Source: Lamellibrachia columna (lineage: Eukaryota; Annelida; Polychaeta; Sabellida; Siboglinidae). Taken from it: a DNA stretch of 64,000 bases. The translations under genes were made by a program, and so were the position numbers. Below, one piece after another: positions 13,101-26,600 of this stretch (its first letter is position 1; each line of letters opens with the position of its first letter). The notes under the pieces were generated by a model. That model was not told the origin of the DNA and made no database searches. It saw only the letters and a program-made list of their open reading frames with translations. The stretch is taken from assembly GCA_963662155.1 (NCBI GenBank), contig OY759266.1, positions 56,927,510 to 56,991,509 of the forward strand, read 5' to 3'.

Positions 13101-14045
13101 AATATTTAACAAATTTATATTTCAGATATCTAAAATGACGTCCAAATTTATTGTTGCACACTGAACCTATTACTGGTAAACATGTTAAGTTTTATGATTC
13201 ACAAAAGAGACCTGATGTTGTATTAAAGTTGTCACTAGAATTCTAATGTTGGGAACAGCAGCCAAACATTACAGGAATGGTCTGTTCAATGGTATTGCAA
13301 TGTTTCTAGTTCTTCTGGTGTCCCTTGTCAGAAGCTAAACTTGTTTTTGTTATCCAGATGGACCATCAAAGCATGCACTGCAGGCATTCTTCGATAGTCT
13401 CCGTGCGGAAGTGGCTCCATACAGCATTGGTGTATCAGTGGTCAGTCCGGGCTACATACAAACCGATCTGTCAGTGAATGCAGTGACCAGTACGGGAGAC
13501 CGCAATGCCGGTCAGTGTACAAGACAGTCTGTCACATTTAAATGTTATTTTTAATTTCTCTGACTGGCATCATACGCCTGTGTCTATGGTGGTAGTACCC
13601 TTAGTTATTTTAAATGTCATACAAAATAAAATTAATATTTAAGTTTTTTGGAGAATTATTTTTATAAAATTCAAAAACTTTTTGGCATGGTTGACCAATG
13701 AATAAATATTAACATTGAAAACAGATTTGTCTAAGGCATTAAACATTGTTTTTAATATCGAACATAAATAGTGATCTATCCCCAGCAGTCTTCCCAGTAC
13801 AATCGCTCAGTGGTAAGCCAGCTTCATGTAATGTTTCAGTTATGGATGCGGCTACAGCCAGTGGAATGACACCACAGTACGTAGCCAGTCGGATCCTACA
13901 GGCTGTTGCTAGGCGACAGAATGATGTCGTTGTTGCTCCATTGCTATATAGAATGGTTGTGTTACTCCGAGTTCTACATCACAACTTGTTTTTCTGGATT
14001 ATGGCGAGAAGGGCAAAAAAGGAAGCCAAACTGAAGAATAATTAG
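10145..14045 (+). CDS. DHRS7B: DHRS7B-like short-chain dehydrogenase/reductase (6 exons)
   Basis: Exons are 10145-10280, 11232-11338, 11693-11912, 12811-12903, 13358-13510 and 13840-14045. Phases agree throughout and give 304 residues with stop TAG at 14043; human DHRS7B has about 325. There is an N-terminal hydrophobic anchor (residues 4-16), the cofactor motif TGASSGLG (37-44), NNGG (120-123, usually NNAG), catalytic Ser at 172/173 and YGPSK (Tyr186, Lys190). The C-terminus is basic. The family (PexRAP) reduces acyl/alkyl-dihydroxyacetone phosphate in peroxisomal ether-lipid synthesis at the ER/peroxisome membrane. An acceptor-like TTGCAG ends at 10130 and the frame stays open upstream of the chosen ATG, so a 5' exon could add residues. 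A poly(A) signal AATAAA lies at 14110. The gene is divergent from USP22 and convergent with TMEM11. The intron before exon 4 is filled with degenerate copies of that exon's start (see findings). Confidence 0.92.
12250..12810 (+). repeat. Exon-derived minisatellite of about 58 bp, DHRS7B intron 3
   Basis: About nine degenerate units run directly into the true acceptor of DHRS7B exon 4 (12810/12811). Each unit has a pyrimidine-rich stretch ending in TTTCAG or a decayed form, then copies of the first roughly 45 coding bases of exon 4 (ATGATCTCTGCCAGACGAGG and variants). Intact AG acceptors remain at 12301, 12531, 12588 and 12753. Many units carry TGA in place of CGA, so splicing into them would soon meet a stop codon. 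Only the last copy continues into conserved AVSSLQGKF coding sequence. Confidence 0.88.
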
Positions 14046-14109
14046 TTGTGGCAGTCTACAGACATTACGGTGTTATTCATTTGTAGTGTACTACAAATTA
14101 ATTTTACAA

Positions 14110-14115
14110 AATAAA
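14110..14115 (+). other. Candidate poly(A) signal of DHRS7B
   Basis: AATAAA 65 bases downstream of the DHRS7B stop codon, in AT-rich sequence. Confidence 0.55.
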
Positions 14116-15747
14116 AACATACTAACAAGACCTAAAATACATATTTAAAATAAATGTACTTAAAATGCAAACGACTCTGCTTTGACATTAGTCAACATAT
14201 ATGTAATATTGATAATACCTGATGTAGTTGTCTTTATTACAGAATTTTATTTGATGACATTGTATTGTGTACTTTAATATATATCTGATAATTATATGTA
14301 AATGATGCCATAGGACTTTTCATTATCTTGTGATGCTACATACGATGCCAATATTAAATATATTGTAACTATACCCGAGTAATAATCATTAGCACTTGTA
14401 CTAGAATTTTATGTTGACAAATTATATTTAATTTATATTTTATAGTAATAATTATCAGGGAGTGTTTGTAAAATTCATGAAAAGATTTAACAGAAACAGA
14501 TGGAAAGAATTGGGTGGCTCCCATGAAAGCGACCAAACTTGGTGTTTGTAGGAGTCTCCCATCCCACAGTAAATATCAACTTATTTTTTATACAATATAT
14601 TGTTTGTTCAGTGATTTTGTTGTCTGTTATACAATGTTAATATGATTTCTCTAAAACTATATTGTGATATCTCTGGGACCAATACACATTTTCTGATCTG
14701 ATACTATTCAGTGGGTAGAACAAAGGATTCATGCTTGAATAGTTTACAGTGCATTTGTTAAAATAAAATTTCTAATACAAGGAATATCTAACCATGTCGA
14801 GAATATTGGTATATTTTCATACTAGATACGTAGTTTGTAGGTTTGGTTCAAAAACAATAACAAAGCAGAATAAAAACATGTTGGAGTTTGTAAAGTTTCG
14901 TTCGAACACCGTCGTCACTGTACAATCTTCTCTCAAGCTCGGAACTAATAAACTGGTTTAAAGCTCGTCTTCCTGCTTTCTACATCACAGTAAAGCCACT
15001 CAAAATTCACACAAACGTCTTCAGCTGTCAATGACAGACGACCACAATGCAGGTTAGTTTCTTAGTGTACATATCTGGTATCATGTTTAGTCGCCACGGG
15101 GCGGCACCACTACACCAAGTAGTTTTATTGGTTGCAAAAGCAACAAACACTAAATGCATGTAAATTAACCAGGACTACAAATAAGTTAACCATTAGTTGA
15201 TGGTGCAGAATAAATTGATGATTGCAGTTAATTATGAATATATGGGAAATTTTACTGCATAATTACCCTTTTGGTGCTGCAAAAAGTGTTTCTACCTTAA
15301 ATATAATATAGCAAATTTGGCTATTCATGTTGAGACTGTATGCAATCTAACAAAACACAGTCCTATACAATATTCACTTGACGTACGGAAGGCAGTCACT
15401 GTGTAATACAGATGATTCTTATCTCTACAACCACCATTTGATGAAAGGGTGGTCGGTTCAGTTTCTGGCAGTTACAAATTGAACTAAAATTCAGCTGTCC
15501 TGGGTTCACTCGAAACCACAATTCACGAATGCTCTACTACATGCAGTGTGGCATCAGTGTTCTTAATCATAATGGCCTAGAACATTGCATAGATAGTTTC
15601 AACAAAACATGACATCTACATTATATCAGCAGTGATAGATGACTCTTGGTACAGCAGTGAGTGGAAGCACTAGCTCCCTCTACATGTCACTATCTGCTAA
15701 CATCCAGTTCTTACTTTATATTTACAGAGCCATGTAAATGCATCCTC

Positions 15748-16985
15748 CTATTCGAAGTACCAGTCATAAAACCGCCAAGCACAGTAGGCTGTAGATAGCC
15801 CAGCAAGGAGGTTATGTAATATTTTCCTACGTGTATCGTCCTTCCGAACCAACACGACTGGCGACGATGATGTAAGGTTGTGTAGTGGCAATCGTTGGAG
15901 CCGATGTGAGTTGTACTCGACCTGATACTTGCAACACGGATCAAACTGCCATGAAACAGTGTAAACACCAGCACACACGATGCTGCAGAACCCAAGTGGG
16001 AAATACACGAATCCCTTGTCAGGCCAGGTGATCCCCGTCATGAGACATCCAAGGCCACACAACACAGACGTCTTGTGAAGACAGTTGCCCACGGTGATCC
16101 AACGAGCAGTTTCATCGCCTAGTTTTGATGGCTCGATGATTATTGTCCGAATGCGAGTCTCGAGCGCTTGCTCCAGTTCACTTTCAAAGTATTCTGATGC
16201 ATTGTCGTTCTCGTAGATCTCGTGGATGATGACATAGTCATTCTGTGGTGGTGGAGGCGCCCTACCAACAAACGTACATGTTGATACAGGGTATACATAA
16301 ATTTCGTAAAATAGAGCAAACTAGTACAACTCTCTAATACATTTTAAAAGATGCCCCTCATATTGGCTGCTGGCACACTGGAGTGAATTCTGTTAAATCA
16401 ATTTGATAAAAAGTACCACACACAGAAAAGGTTATCCTTTTTCTGATCTCCTACAAATTAATTAGTCCATTGGTATGGCTGTGCTCTGGAAGAACCATAA
16501 GATAGATAGGTTTGACCCTCATTTTATCAGAAATAAAACCGACCCCAACTCATGAAATTTTACTGGACCTAAGCCTATGATGTGGATCACAAATACTTGT
16601 ATATAGCACTGCCAGTGATATCTAGATACTCTTCCTGCATCATAGCTGGATGGTACGGATGGGCATCCTAGCGATAAGTTGCATACAAATTTCAGTTTTG
16701 GTAACCAGTGTTACTATATCTTTATCAGTTTGTCTGCGTGCATGCACACTAGTAGTGGAATGATTATTCCTAGTTACTCCTGCTAAATATTAATGCATGT
16801 TTTCTGGCAGGCTCAAAACTAGCCTATAGATCTTGAGATGCCATCGACATAACACAATTTGATGATAAAAGCTACAAAGCTGCACATGTGGCACTTGTAG
16901 CACAAATTTGTGTGTGAGGTAATAACTACTGTATTTAGATTTAATAGTGACACACATTAACTGCTTTATATATATATATATATAC

Positions 16986-17059
<74 letters not shown>

Positions 17060-20000
17060 TGGCATGTCATATAATACATATATATGTATTCTATGACATA
17101 TCACCTGCATAGTGCCATCAAGAAGCATAAGAAACATTTGCAAAACAATTTAAAAGAAGCTATGAGCAAAAATTAGCATGTAACATAAAAAATTACAGCA
17201 AGAGCTTTTATGCATATATCAGGAGTAAACAAAATATACAAGACAAGGCTGGACCATTAGAAGACAGTGCTGGACCATTAGAAGACAGTGCTGGAAATAT
17301 AATATCACAAGGTTTTTTAATGGTGGAAGACCTAAATGAATACTTCAGTTCAGTGTTTACCAGAGAGGATATTAGTTCATTACCAGTTCCAGATACTAAA
17401 TTCCAGGAGCCAAAATTGGACTATTTAGGGCAGTTAATTGTAACTCCAGAAATGGTAGCTAAGAAAATAAAGGCAACGAAGAACAATAAAATCACATGGA
17501 GTGGATGGAATTCCTCCAACACTACTAACAGTAGAACAAATTAGTATACCACTTGCAAGAGTGTTCAACTTGTCATTAACTGTCTTGTCTCTAGGGTTGT
17601 TAAACCACATTCTTTCAGTTGTACTTCATAACTAAGGTCTCTCAGTTCTGGAATCATTTTGGTTGCTCTGTATTCTTTCAAGCATATCTATATCCTTCTT
17701 ACAATATGGTCTCCAAGCTTGTTTACAGTGCTCTAAATGAGGCCTAACTATTGCTTTATACAGAGGTATAATTAGCCTTTTCTCCTTGACTTTGTATGTT
17801 ATATTTCTCCTAATCAACCCAACAATGTGATTACTCATTGGCATTGAAGCTGCAATACCACACTGCTCTGAAACTTTCATATCAGCGCTTATTGTAACTC
17901 CTAAGAACAGTATCTCCCATTTTATAATTTGCATCCAAGTTCGCGTGTCCTGCATTTAGACATTTACATTTCCCAAAATTTAATAACAATGCCAATTAAC
18001 TAATTTGTCTAGATCGTTTTATAAATGTTGTTTATCACAATCATTGTTAACCCTTCCAAACACTTTTGTGTCATCCGCAAATTTTAGTACGTAGCTAGTT
18101 TTATTACCATCCAAGTCATTGATATATATTAAGAATAATAAAAGTCCTAATACTGATCTTTGTAGTACTCCACTCAAAACTGATTTCCAGTTTGAAACCT
18201 CCCCATCTACTACGACACGCTGTCTTCTGTCAGTCAGCCATTATTCTATTCAGTCGATTTTGCCATTCCCGATACCATGGGCTTTTAATTTAAGTAGTAA
18301 TCTTTGATGTGGCACTTTGTCAAAAGTTTTCTGAAAATCTAAGTATGTAATATCTACTGGTGATCCCTCATCTAGCCACTTAGAGTGATTTCTTCAAAAA
18401 AGACAACGTATTTGTTAAGCATGATCACTTTTAGGAATCCATGTTGAGATGGATTTAATAATTTATGCCTAACAAGGAAGTCCACCATATGTCTTTGATT
18501 AACCTTTCTAATAATTTACAAATCACTGATGTTAAACTCACTGGTCTGTAATTATCTGACTTATTTCTCAAACCCTTTTTAAATAATGGTATGATGTTTG
18601 CTTCTTTCCATTAAACAGGAACCATTCCCTCTTTTAAGAGGAGATCAAATTGAAGTTTTTAAGATATTGAATGGGTATGAAAATATTGATAGAAATATTT
18701 TCACTCAAGAAAATAATAAAACTGGAGGACTTGAGGTAACATTAGTAAAGGATCAGTGTAGAGTGGATATCAGGAAGTACTCATTCTCACAGAGGATTAT
18801 CAATGAATGGAACTAATTATCTACAGATTGTGTAACTGCTAGCAGCATGAATATTTAAAAAAACAAATACATATCTCAAGAGGGCAGATTACACATAGAT
18901 TAAAAATGTTGGACTCTCAATAAGCCAATGGCTTCCTTGTCTACTTGCCATCTGGACCTTTGCCTTGGATAGCAATCTTGTTAAACCTTGTTAAAATAAT
19001 TGATTGATATAAAAATACCATAATCAACGCAAGAAGGCCCATCAAGGTGAGTGACCTTCAGGTCACATACCTATAAGGTAACAATGTCAATGGTAGTTGA
19101 TTGGATAATATATGCATCACAACGTTTAGTCTTTAGAGTGAGCATTTTCTTCTCGAGAAGTGTATTCATTGCTCAACAATCCTAAGCCTAAGGTTTGCAC
19201 TAAAAACAACTTTTCTAACAATTTGTATCTATGTGTTTGATTCTATGATTATGACTATGAAATAACTGTTAGGGATTTAGAAATGTGTCTCTTTCTTTCA
19301 ATTTACATTAAGTGTAGTGACTGGTGCAACATCCAATATATGTATAACTGTAAGAACTAAGAATTATTAGACATGAAAGATGTGTTTATTGCCATACTGG
19401 CTACTGGCACTGCCTTTTACTGCCATATAGTTATTGGTGCAGTTTTCAAGCCATTCCTGTTTCAACTCATTGAAATCTCGTTTGATATCGCATTAGAGAC
19501 GTCATACCGTCTGTTTACGACAATAACTCTACAGTCATGTCTGAGCAAAATACATTTTTAAGTATAATATAACACAGAACACTTTTATGATATTCATACC
19601 TTGATAAAAAAAACAAATTTTAATGCTTACCAGACATTATTATTGAGTGTCTGCTGACCTGTGTCTCGTTCTTGGCCACGTGACTATAATCGCCCTTTTT
19701 GTGGTAGATGTATGGCAAGCTAGTCTTGTCATAAAAGTAGGAATAATTAAAATATGTTAAATATACGAGAACAAATTTACTACATTAACGTTACATATTC
19801 AACACAAGTATACATGTATGTGTTTTATAAAGTGCTATGACAAGCTTGATTGTTATAAAAGTTGAAATAATTGGAAAAAAGTGGTAAAATGAAAGAAGAT
19901 TGTCCGTACAGCTTGCCATAGATATAGGTTGATTTCCACTAGTTTCCTTGTCTCGTATGACATGGTTCGGACGTTCGATATTCGTAAGTTTTTACTCAAA

Positions 20001-20576
20001 ACAACTGTTTTAATAATTTATTTGCATTGAATAGATGAAGTAGGTGTTAGTGATTTGGTATATTGATCTCTTGCACAAAATGTTTCTTCAGATTTTTTTT
20101 AAACGTGAAAAATTCTATTAATTAAGTAGGTTGAAAACTGCACCGACCAGTCATGACTCATGGCATGGCAGTATATATTATTGCGTGTTTATTGCATTTT
20201 AAAAATGTTCCAGATAGCTTCAAGGAAGTCAGTTTTAGGTGGCCGGGAATATCGCCTTTCATTCTTGGAATCTGTTTGCTTACGTCTAGCAGTACACTGT
20301 ACTTAGCTTCGCCCACTGGCATTGGCATTGCCGTGTCTTGACTCTTGACTGGACTCCCGTGCTTGGCCCTGGGCCTGGCTCCTTCATGCAGTCTTACAAG
20401 TGCCAGAAACATCCCAGTAATTCACTAACACGTTTTCCAAATCAGCTGTATAATCCAACCTGATATTTTAACAACTTAGGAATTTTATTATCTGTATATC
20501 ACATCGCACAAAACCGACGCGGAAAGAGAGTTTGAAAGAAACACCACTTCGCTCACCTTTCTCCATCATCCGCCAT
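15748..20576 (-). CDS. TMEM11: TMEM11, mitochondrial inner-membrane cristae protein (2 exons)
   Basis: Exon 1 is only 20 coding bases (20576-20557, MADDGE plus two bases, donor GTGAGC). Exon 2 is 16261-15748 with acceptor TTGGTAG, and the phase-2 join is exact. The protein is 177 residues, against about 192 in human. Diagnostic blocks are DYVIIHEIYE, IIIEPSKLGDETARWITVGN, SWQFDPCCKYQVEY, LPLHNLTSS and PVVLVRKDD. Two hydrophobic segments follow the GNCLHKT block. TMEM11 (Drosophila PMI) sits in the mitochondrial inner membrane, interacts with MICOS and shapes cristae. The 4.3-kb intron contains a TA microsatellite and a rearranged LINE. The gene is tail-to-tail with DHRS7B, with 1.7 kb between stop codons. 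I chose this exon 1 because it supplies the required two-base overhang; an ATG at about 19636 before another donor does not. Confidence 0.93.
16966..17056. repeat. (TA)n microsatellite
   Basis: About 45 TA units with two interruptions, in the TMEM11 intron. Confidence 0.95.
17150..18985 (+). mobile_element. CR1/L2-like LINE with an inverted middle segment
   Basis: Plus-strand LINE coding sequence (VEDLNEYFSSVFTRED, EQISIPLARVFNLSL) runs to about 17579. From 17580 to 18633 the next part of the same element reads on the minus strand (KEG.VP..WKEANIIPLF through AIVRPHLEHC to [10 protein letters not shown]). From 18634 the plus strand resumes with [16 protein letters not shown] to the 3' end. 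All parts carry stops. It lies in the TMEM11 intron. Confidence 0.85.
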
Positions 20577-21039
20577 TATCGTCCAAGGCACGCGCAGCCG
20601 CACTAGGATCGTTGTGGAAATGGGACAATAAAGGTCACAATAGTATGTGGACCACGAAAGGTCATCATAAGCGAGCGGAAACTAGCTTCGATTATCCAGG
20701 CTCCGGGATGTGGCGCCACCGTTTGTCGCACACACGGACGGACTCTTCTTCTTCTTCTAATCCAACTCTGGAGCGCTGTGGTGACTAGATACAACGGGAA
20801 TGTGTTGGCTATGTACATCGTGAATGTGGTGACTATATACAACACGGAGTGTGCTGTTTAAGATCATGCTAAAACGGTAAAGCCTCTGCTAAAACGTGAC
20901 TAAATTAGGTTAACGACAAAATATTAAAAGGTAAAGGTTGTGCTAAGTGACTATAAGCATCCAGAGTGGCCAACCCTCACTTGAAGGTATCTAGAGTTGG
21001 GGATGTGACTATGCACTCAGTCAGCTGGTTCCATAGTCG

Positions 21040-21720
21040 GGTACCAGCTAGGAAGGAATAGTGCCTACATACATCTGTCCTGCAATAGGGGACGATCGTG
21101 ATAGCGCATGTTGTGACCTCTTGTGATGAGTGTAGCAGGATGTGATAACATGGCCACTGGGATGTCTATGAGATGGTGTGTGACACGGTATATCATGACT
21201 ATCCTGGCAGTTGTCCTTCTGTGTCGCAGGGATTCCCAACCGAGTCTGCTGATCATCTGACTGGTACTGCTGGTGGTCCCGAAGTCCCGAGTTGCAAATC
21301 TTGCCGCCCGCTCTTGGACAGCTTCCAACTTCTGGATGTTGGTCTTTCTGTGGGGGTCTCATAATGTGCTGGCGTACTCCAGGATAGGCCTGACCAGGGT
21401 CTTGTAGCACTGCGCCTTGATGTTGGTTGGGCAGCTAGAAAGGTTTCTCCCGAGGAAAGCAAGGTCGTTGTTGGCAGACTTCGTGACAGCATCGACATGG
21501 GAATCCCAGGTCAAGTTCCCTGCTGTTGTAACGCCAAGGTACTTTCCTGTCTTCACAAGAGCCAGATTGCTACAATGGATGGCATAGGTGGCTGCAATAA
21601 GGTTCCGTTTCGTAGTGATTCTGATGATCTCATATTTGCTTGGGTTGAATGACATCTTCCAGTCTTTCTCCCACTGTTGCAGTTTGTCGAGGTCATCTTG
21701 CAGGATAAGTTAAATAAGCT
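21040..21720 (-). mobile_element. Non-LTR retrotransposon fragment
   Basis: Minus frames contain NPSKYEIIRITTKRN, TGKYLGVTTAGNLTWDSHVD, CYKTLVRPILEYAST, LEAVQERAARFATRDF and a C-terminal RGHNMRYHDRP. Frameshifted. The same family as 46740-47215. It lies upstream of TMEM11 exon 1. Confidence 0.85.
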
Positions 21721-21724
21721 TAAT

Positions 21725-22310
21725 TGTTGAAACGGGGCTAGTTGAGCCACACAATGCCCAAGGAAGGATTCGTTGAGCAGCGGCTAAAGAACGAAGACAA
21801 GTGTTCTTTACCCCAAAATACATAAAGGAATTAATTTTTTTCCGAGCAAATTGGGACATCGGATACAAGGCAACATACCAAGAATCTGGTTGCGATTGGT
21901 CTGTAAGTCTATATTAATTAAGTGTGTCGACTTATTAATTAAGAATGTATACTTATCACAGACATGTTGTGCTCATTGGATATATGTGTTGGCTGAGTTG
22001 TTATGAATTTTGCGTACAAGGCCTACGTAAATTATACAAATAAAGCATTTACGCAACTTACACTGTAGCTCAACTTACCCCACACAAAGTGTTAGTTGAG
22101 CCAGCTTACCAACCCTATTTGAATCAGCCATATATTATTGCCTATGCATGCTAGATATATTATCTTGGTATTAAATGATCTACTAATAATCACAGTTTAT
22201 GTGACTAAAAACACTTTTTACTTATCAATATGATCGCGCCCTAGACATAAAAAAGAATGAAAAATGGCTCAACCAACATTGCCTTCCCTTATGGGCCGAA
22301 TCAACCGTGT
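21725..22310. mobile_element. Possible non-autonomous DNA element with GTTGAGCC repeats
   Basis: AGTTGAGCC-type motifs occur near both ends in opposite orientation (about 21740 and 22265) and internally near 22070 and 22092. The spacing resembles the subterminal motif pattern of the pogo-like element at 36.8 kb. Exact ends and a target duplication were not found. Confidence 0.3.
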
Positions 22311-23670
22311 ATACAACCGGTGCTAACTGCAAGGGGTAGGTCTTCTGTTGTAGTCAGAAAGCCTTGACGACGAGGATGGTCAGGGTTCTTTCTTGCCCAT
22401 TCGTACTGCACGACTGACATCCACCGCCCCCCATATATTGTTGGAAGATAATTTCATCTCTCAGTGTCGTGTTGCTTCCTTTCTTGGCCTTCCCCAGCCG
22501 TGGGTTCTGGTACATTGTGGACTATCACATTGAGACGCCTTTTCTCTGTATCCTCCTCTACCGCATGTATGGCTGGCTGCTCGTTGCTACTGCAATACTG
22601 TCATGGGATAATTAAGTCAGCGTTTTGATCTTGTCACCTACACTTGCTGTAACCGTAGCAATCGTTTTCATCTACTTTAACTTCGACCTACTTTAGTATC
22701 CCCGTTCTCTTGCACAACATTCATGTTATCCTCAACCACTTTTTGTCGCACATCGGTGAAGAATCTGATATAGTCATGCGCGCACGTACGCACACAATCT
22801 TGCACCGCAATTGGCGATGTTTGTTGGCAGATTTCCTGAAGTAATCAAATCCAAGTCATGTGCAATAAAACTAGTTTATTCACTGCAAGTCAATCAACCG
22901 GTTTGTCTCTTTATTATAGACAGGTTCTCGTGTAGAAAGACACATTTTACACATTCAGGTAGCGTCGTGAACAAATGTTTATTGTGCTTTATAATTACTC
23001 GATATTACAGTTTTACTATAACACACACTAGGCCTATAGTCACCCCAGTCACTATACTTTCAAGCATGATCTTAGTTTTGTGTACCATTTTTTTATTATC
23101 CATTGGCAATTTTGTGTACAGGCATCAACAACACCATAGTCGTCTGAAGTGTACACTGTGTTTCTCATAATAATATTATACGTCATATACATTTTTTGGT
23201 GATACCTGTGTATTACCTGTTAATAATAATAATAATTAACTTCTATGGTGCCTATATCCCCAGGAACCTGAGCTAAGAGGCGCAACAAAACAGAATCACT
23301 GAGCATAATCGTGAACTTGACTAACTTGCAACAAGCGTTAGACTTTTTACTTTGCTAACTAATGAATTACCTTGTATATACAACATTATACACATATTTC
23401 GTTTATATATATATATATATATAAAGCCACTACTTTACCGCGCTGCTACATGTATATCTATAAGTCCATTTAACGCACACTTCGTCATGTACACACATCA
23501 GTTTAAAGTTTACCTTTGAAGCAAAACAGGCTACCACGAATCAATATAGTAATACGACATTCTCGATCTAATTCATGTTAGTATAAATTATTATTATTAG
23601 TCATATATGTCTCGGTTAAAGTGTCGTCATTTTGTTCGTTTCGCGCAATTCCTGATAACTTCACTCGTTT

Positions 23671-26600
23671 CTACTTCATTCGAAACGTTTTCTTGAATCT
23701 GTCACTCATAGACGTTCGCCCTTTAGTTTTGCCGTCCAAAACTTTGCCTTTACCCATGCTGCTATTGTCCAAAAGCGAATGAAGTTCTGTCGAGATTTTC
23801 GCGAATGTTGGCCGGTCCTTCGGGCTAGCGTTCCAGCATGACATCATGATACCGTAGCTGTAATGTGATGCATATATGTAAGTACAAATATACAAGTTTT
23901 CTTGTAGTAAATATATAACTGACAGTCATTAGGTTGCATGGAAAGTGACTTAATATATCAACTTGTCAATTAATGTATCGATCCAACCACCAGTCAAAGG
24001 TTCAGGTCTACCGATATATCTGCCTGCGGATGGGTATTCATATGTCAAAACACGTGCCACATTATAAAACATACATTCTGAAATACAATACTACTGGTGA
24101 CCGCAGACATAAACTAAACTGGATTATTGTCGATTTGACGCAGATATGTATCTTCACTTTAGTGGTCTTAAAATATGTGACAAACATTTCCCCTCGTTAC
24201 TTACATCTGATCCGGGGAGTTTGCCGGCTTGACCAGCCGCTGACCACTCTCGACGTATTCCTTTATGTAGTCAGGCTTCATTCCCGTGTAGGGGGTCTTT
24301 CCCCGGGTCACCAACTCCCATATAACTACACCGAATGACCACTGAAACGGGAGTGAAACAGTGACTTTATACAATCTCGCTTTTCTGTCGATGGTTTTAA
24401 TTACCTTTGTCAAGGGCAATACCGTCCCATTGTCGGGGTTCTCTATCATATGGTATTGATAATTTTCGTTAATAGAATTAACAACAGTGGAAGATATCTC
24501 ACCAGTAACAGAAACATCACAATTATCAACAATAGCAGCAACTACAAAAAACAACAAAACAACAGTAGCAGACGAAGCAGCAACAGCGACATAAGCAATA
24601 GTAGTAATAGCATGCAGCATTATTGTCATCATCATCGTCAGCAGCAGTATCAGTAGCAGCAACAAAAACAACGTTCTTCCTTAATCTAGCACATGTTGAA
24701 AGAACCGGTTGTGGACGTGGATTCAGACAATGGTTCCACGATCTACTCAGAACAGAATGCAGAATTGGACAACATAATTGCTTATTACGAAATCAAATGG
24801 TCATTTGAATGTACATTCAAATGTTAAACATTCATATACATTGCTACTTAGTATAATAATGAGATAAAATGTGAAAAGTCTTGTCATTCGGAGAGATGGA
24901 CAGTGCACAGTTCTGCATGAGTTCTACGCAGTTGTCCGACATAACATGGACTACCGATGTGGTTACCGATGTGGCTACTTACGACGTCACTCTCGCGTGT
25001 GAAGATTTTCTCGGTCAGACACTCGACCGCCATCCATTTGATGGGCAATGGCTTACTAACATCCTCCATCCGGTAGTAGTCTTGGTTGAAGAGGTCACGT
25101 GACAGTCCGAAGTCAGCCACCTTCACTGTGTGGTCGGCACTGACCCTGGCGAGAGGCGGATTGTCATCATTACAACAGACATGTAAACATGTAACGGCAT
25201 ACAGAGGAGAGCAACTAAAATTAGTCCAGAACTGAGAGACCTTAATTATGAAGAACGCCTGAAAGAATGTGGTTTAACAACTCTAGAGACAAGGAGGTTA
25301 AGAGGAGATCAGTTTTAAGATATTGAATGGGTATGAAAATATTGATAGAAATGTTTTTCTCACTGAAGAAAGATAGTAGAACTAGAGGACATGAGGTAAA
25401 ATTAGTGAAGGATAAGTGTAGATTGGACATTAGGAAGTACTCGTTCTCACAGAGGGCTATAAATGAATGGAACAAATTGTCTACGGATTGTGTAACTGCT
25501 AGCAGCGTGAATATGTTTAATAACAAGGTTGGCATATATCTCAGGAGGGCGGGTTACACGTAGATGAACATTGTTGGACTCTCGATAAGCCAATGGCTTC
25601 CTTGTCCACTTGCCATCTGGGCCTTTGGCTTGGATGACAAATCTTGTTAAATCTTGATGGCAAAAGTTTTGGCAGTCATGTGTAATATATCTGATGCCCA
25701 CTATTCAACAACTGGTTTCTGCCTAAGAAGCTTATGGAGTGAGTGAGTGGGTGGGTGGGTGTGTGGGTGAGTGTTGTTGGTATTTAACTAATGTTATCTA
25801 TTATTTGGATGTGCTTACAGAAATACTTACATGCAGTTTCTGGCTGCGAGATCTCGGTGTACGAAGCCTTGTTTGGATAAATAATCCATTCCGTCAGAAA
25901 TCTGCATTCCAAAATCCAGCAGTTCGCGAACTGTGAACGTCTGCAACAAATCAGAAGCCGAGGATTATGTAGCTTTGAGAAATAATAATAATAAAAATAT
26001 ATGTCCTATTCTTCCTCGATGTTCCCTTCATAAAGAGATGGGGCTAGTTCATGTACTGTTGCACTGTCCCAGCTATTATCTCTTTCCACTTCTCCCTATT
26101 GGCGACATTCTCCCTCGACTTGTCGTCGTCCTCTGCTTTTCGAACAGCCCTCTTTACGTAGTCCTCCCATCTCAATTGCGGTCTTCCCCTTTTTGTACGA
26201 CCTGGCTGTTTCATCGCCCAGATGACCAGAACTTTAATGTAGCAAGTTTTCCTTCCAAAATAATTGTTATTATTATAAAACTACAATAAATCAAAACCCA
26301 CACAAACTTAGCGAAATATTATATTAAACTCTGACATTTGTGCGAATGCCTTTGAGATTTAATAAAACAGTTTAATTATGAACTTAACTGGATTGTTTGC
26401 ATCATTCCATTCTTTTATTTTTAATTGTCATTGGTTCTTTTTAAGTCATCATTATCAAATAACGGTGAACCAGTCTCACTGGCCGTTCTGCTATCGACAT
26501 CGAATCTTACCGGATTAACCCGGAGATGAAGCATGCGAGGCATCACCCTGGCAATTTACTATCAAATAATGGCGAAGAGTAACACTTTTTTTATCATAAT

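Noticed and set aside
19629..19637. ATG TCT G before a GTAAGC donor as TMEM11 exon 1
   Set aside because: It leaves a one-base overhang, while exon 2 needs two. The 20576-20557 exon fits the phase.
22811..23170. 119-residue plus frame with a hydrophobic C-terminal half
   Set aside because: No recognised family, no splice or regulatory context, and AT-rich composition like the flanks.
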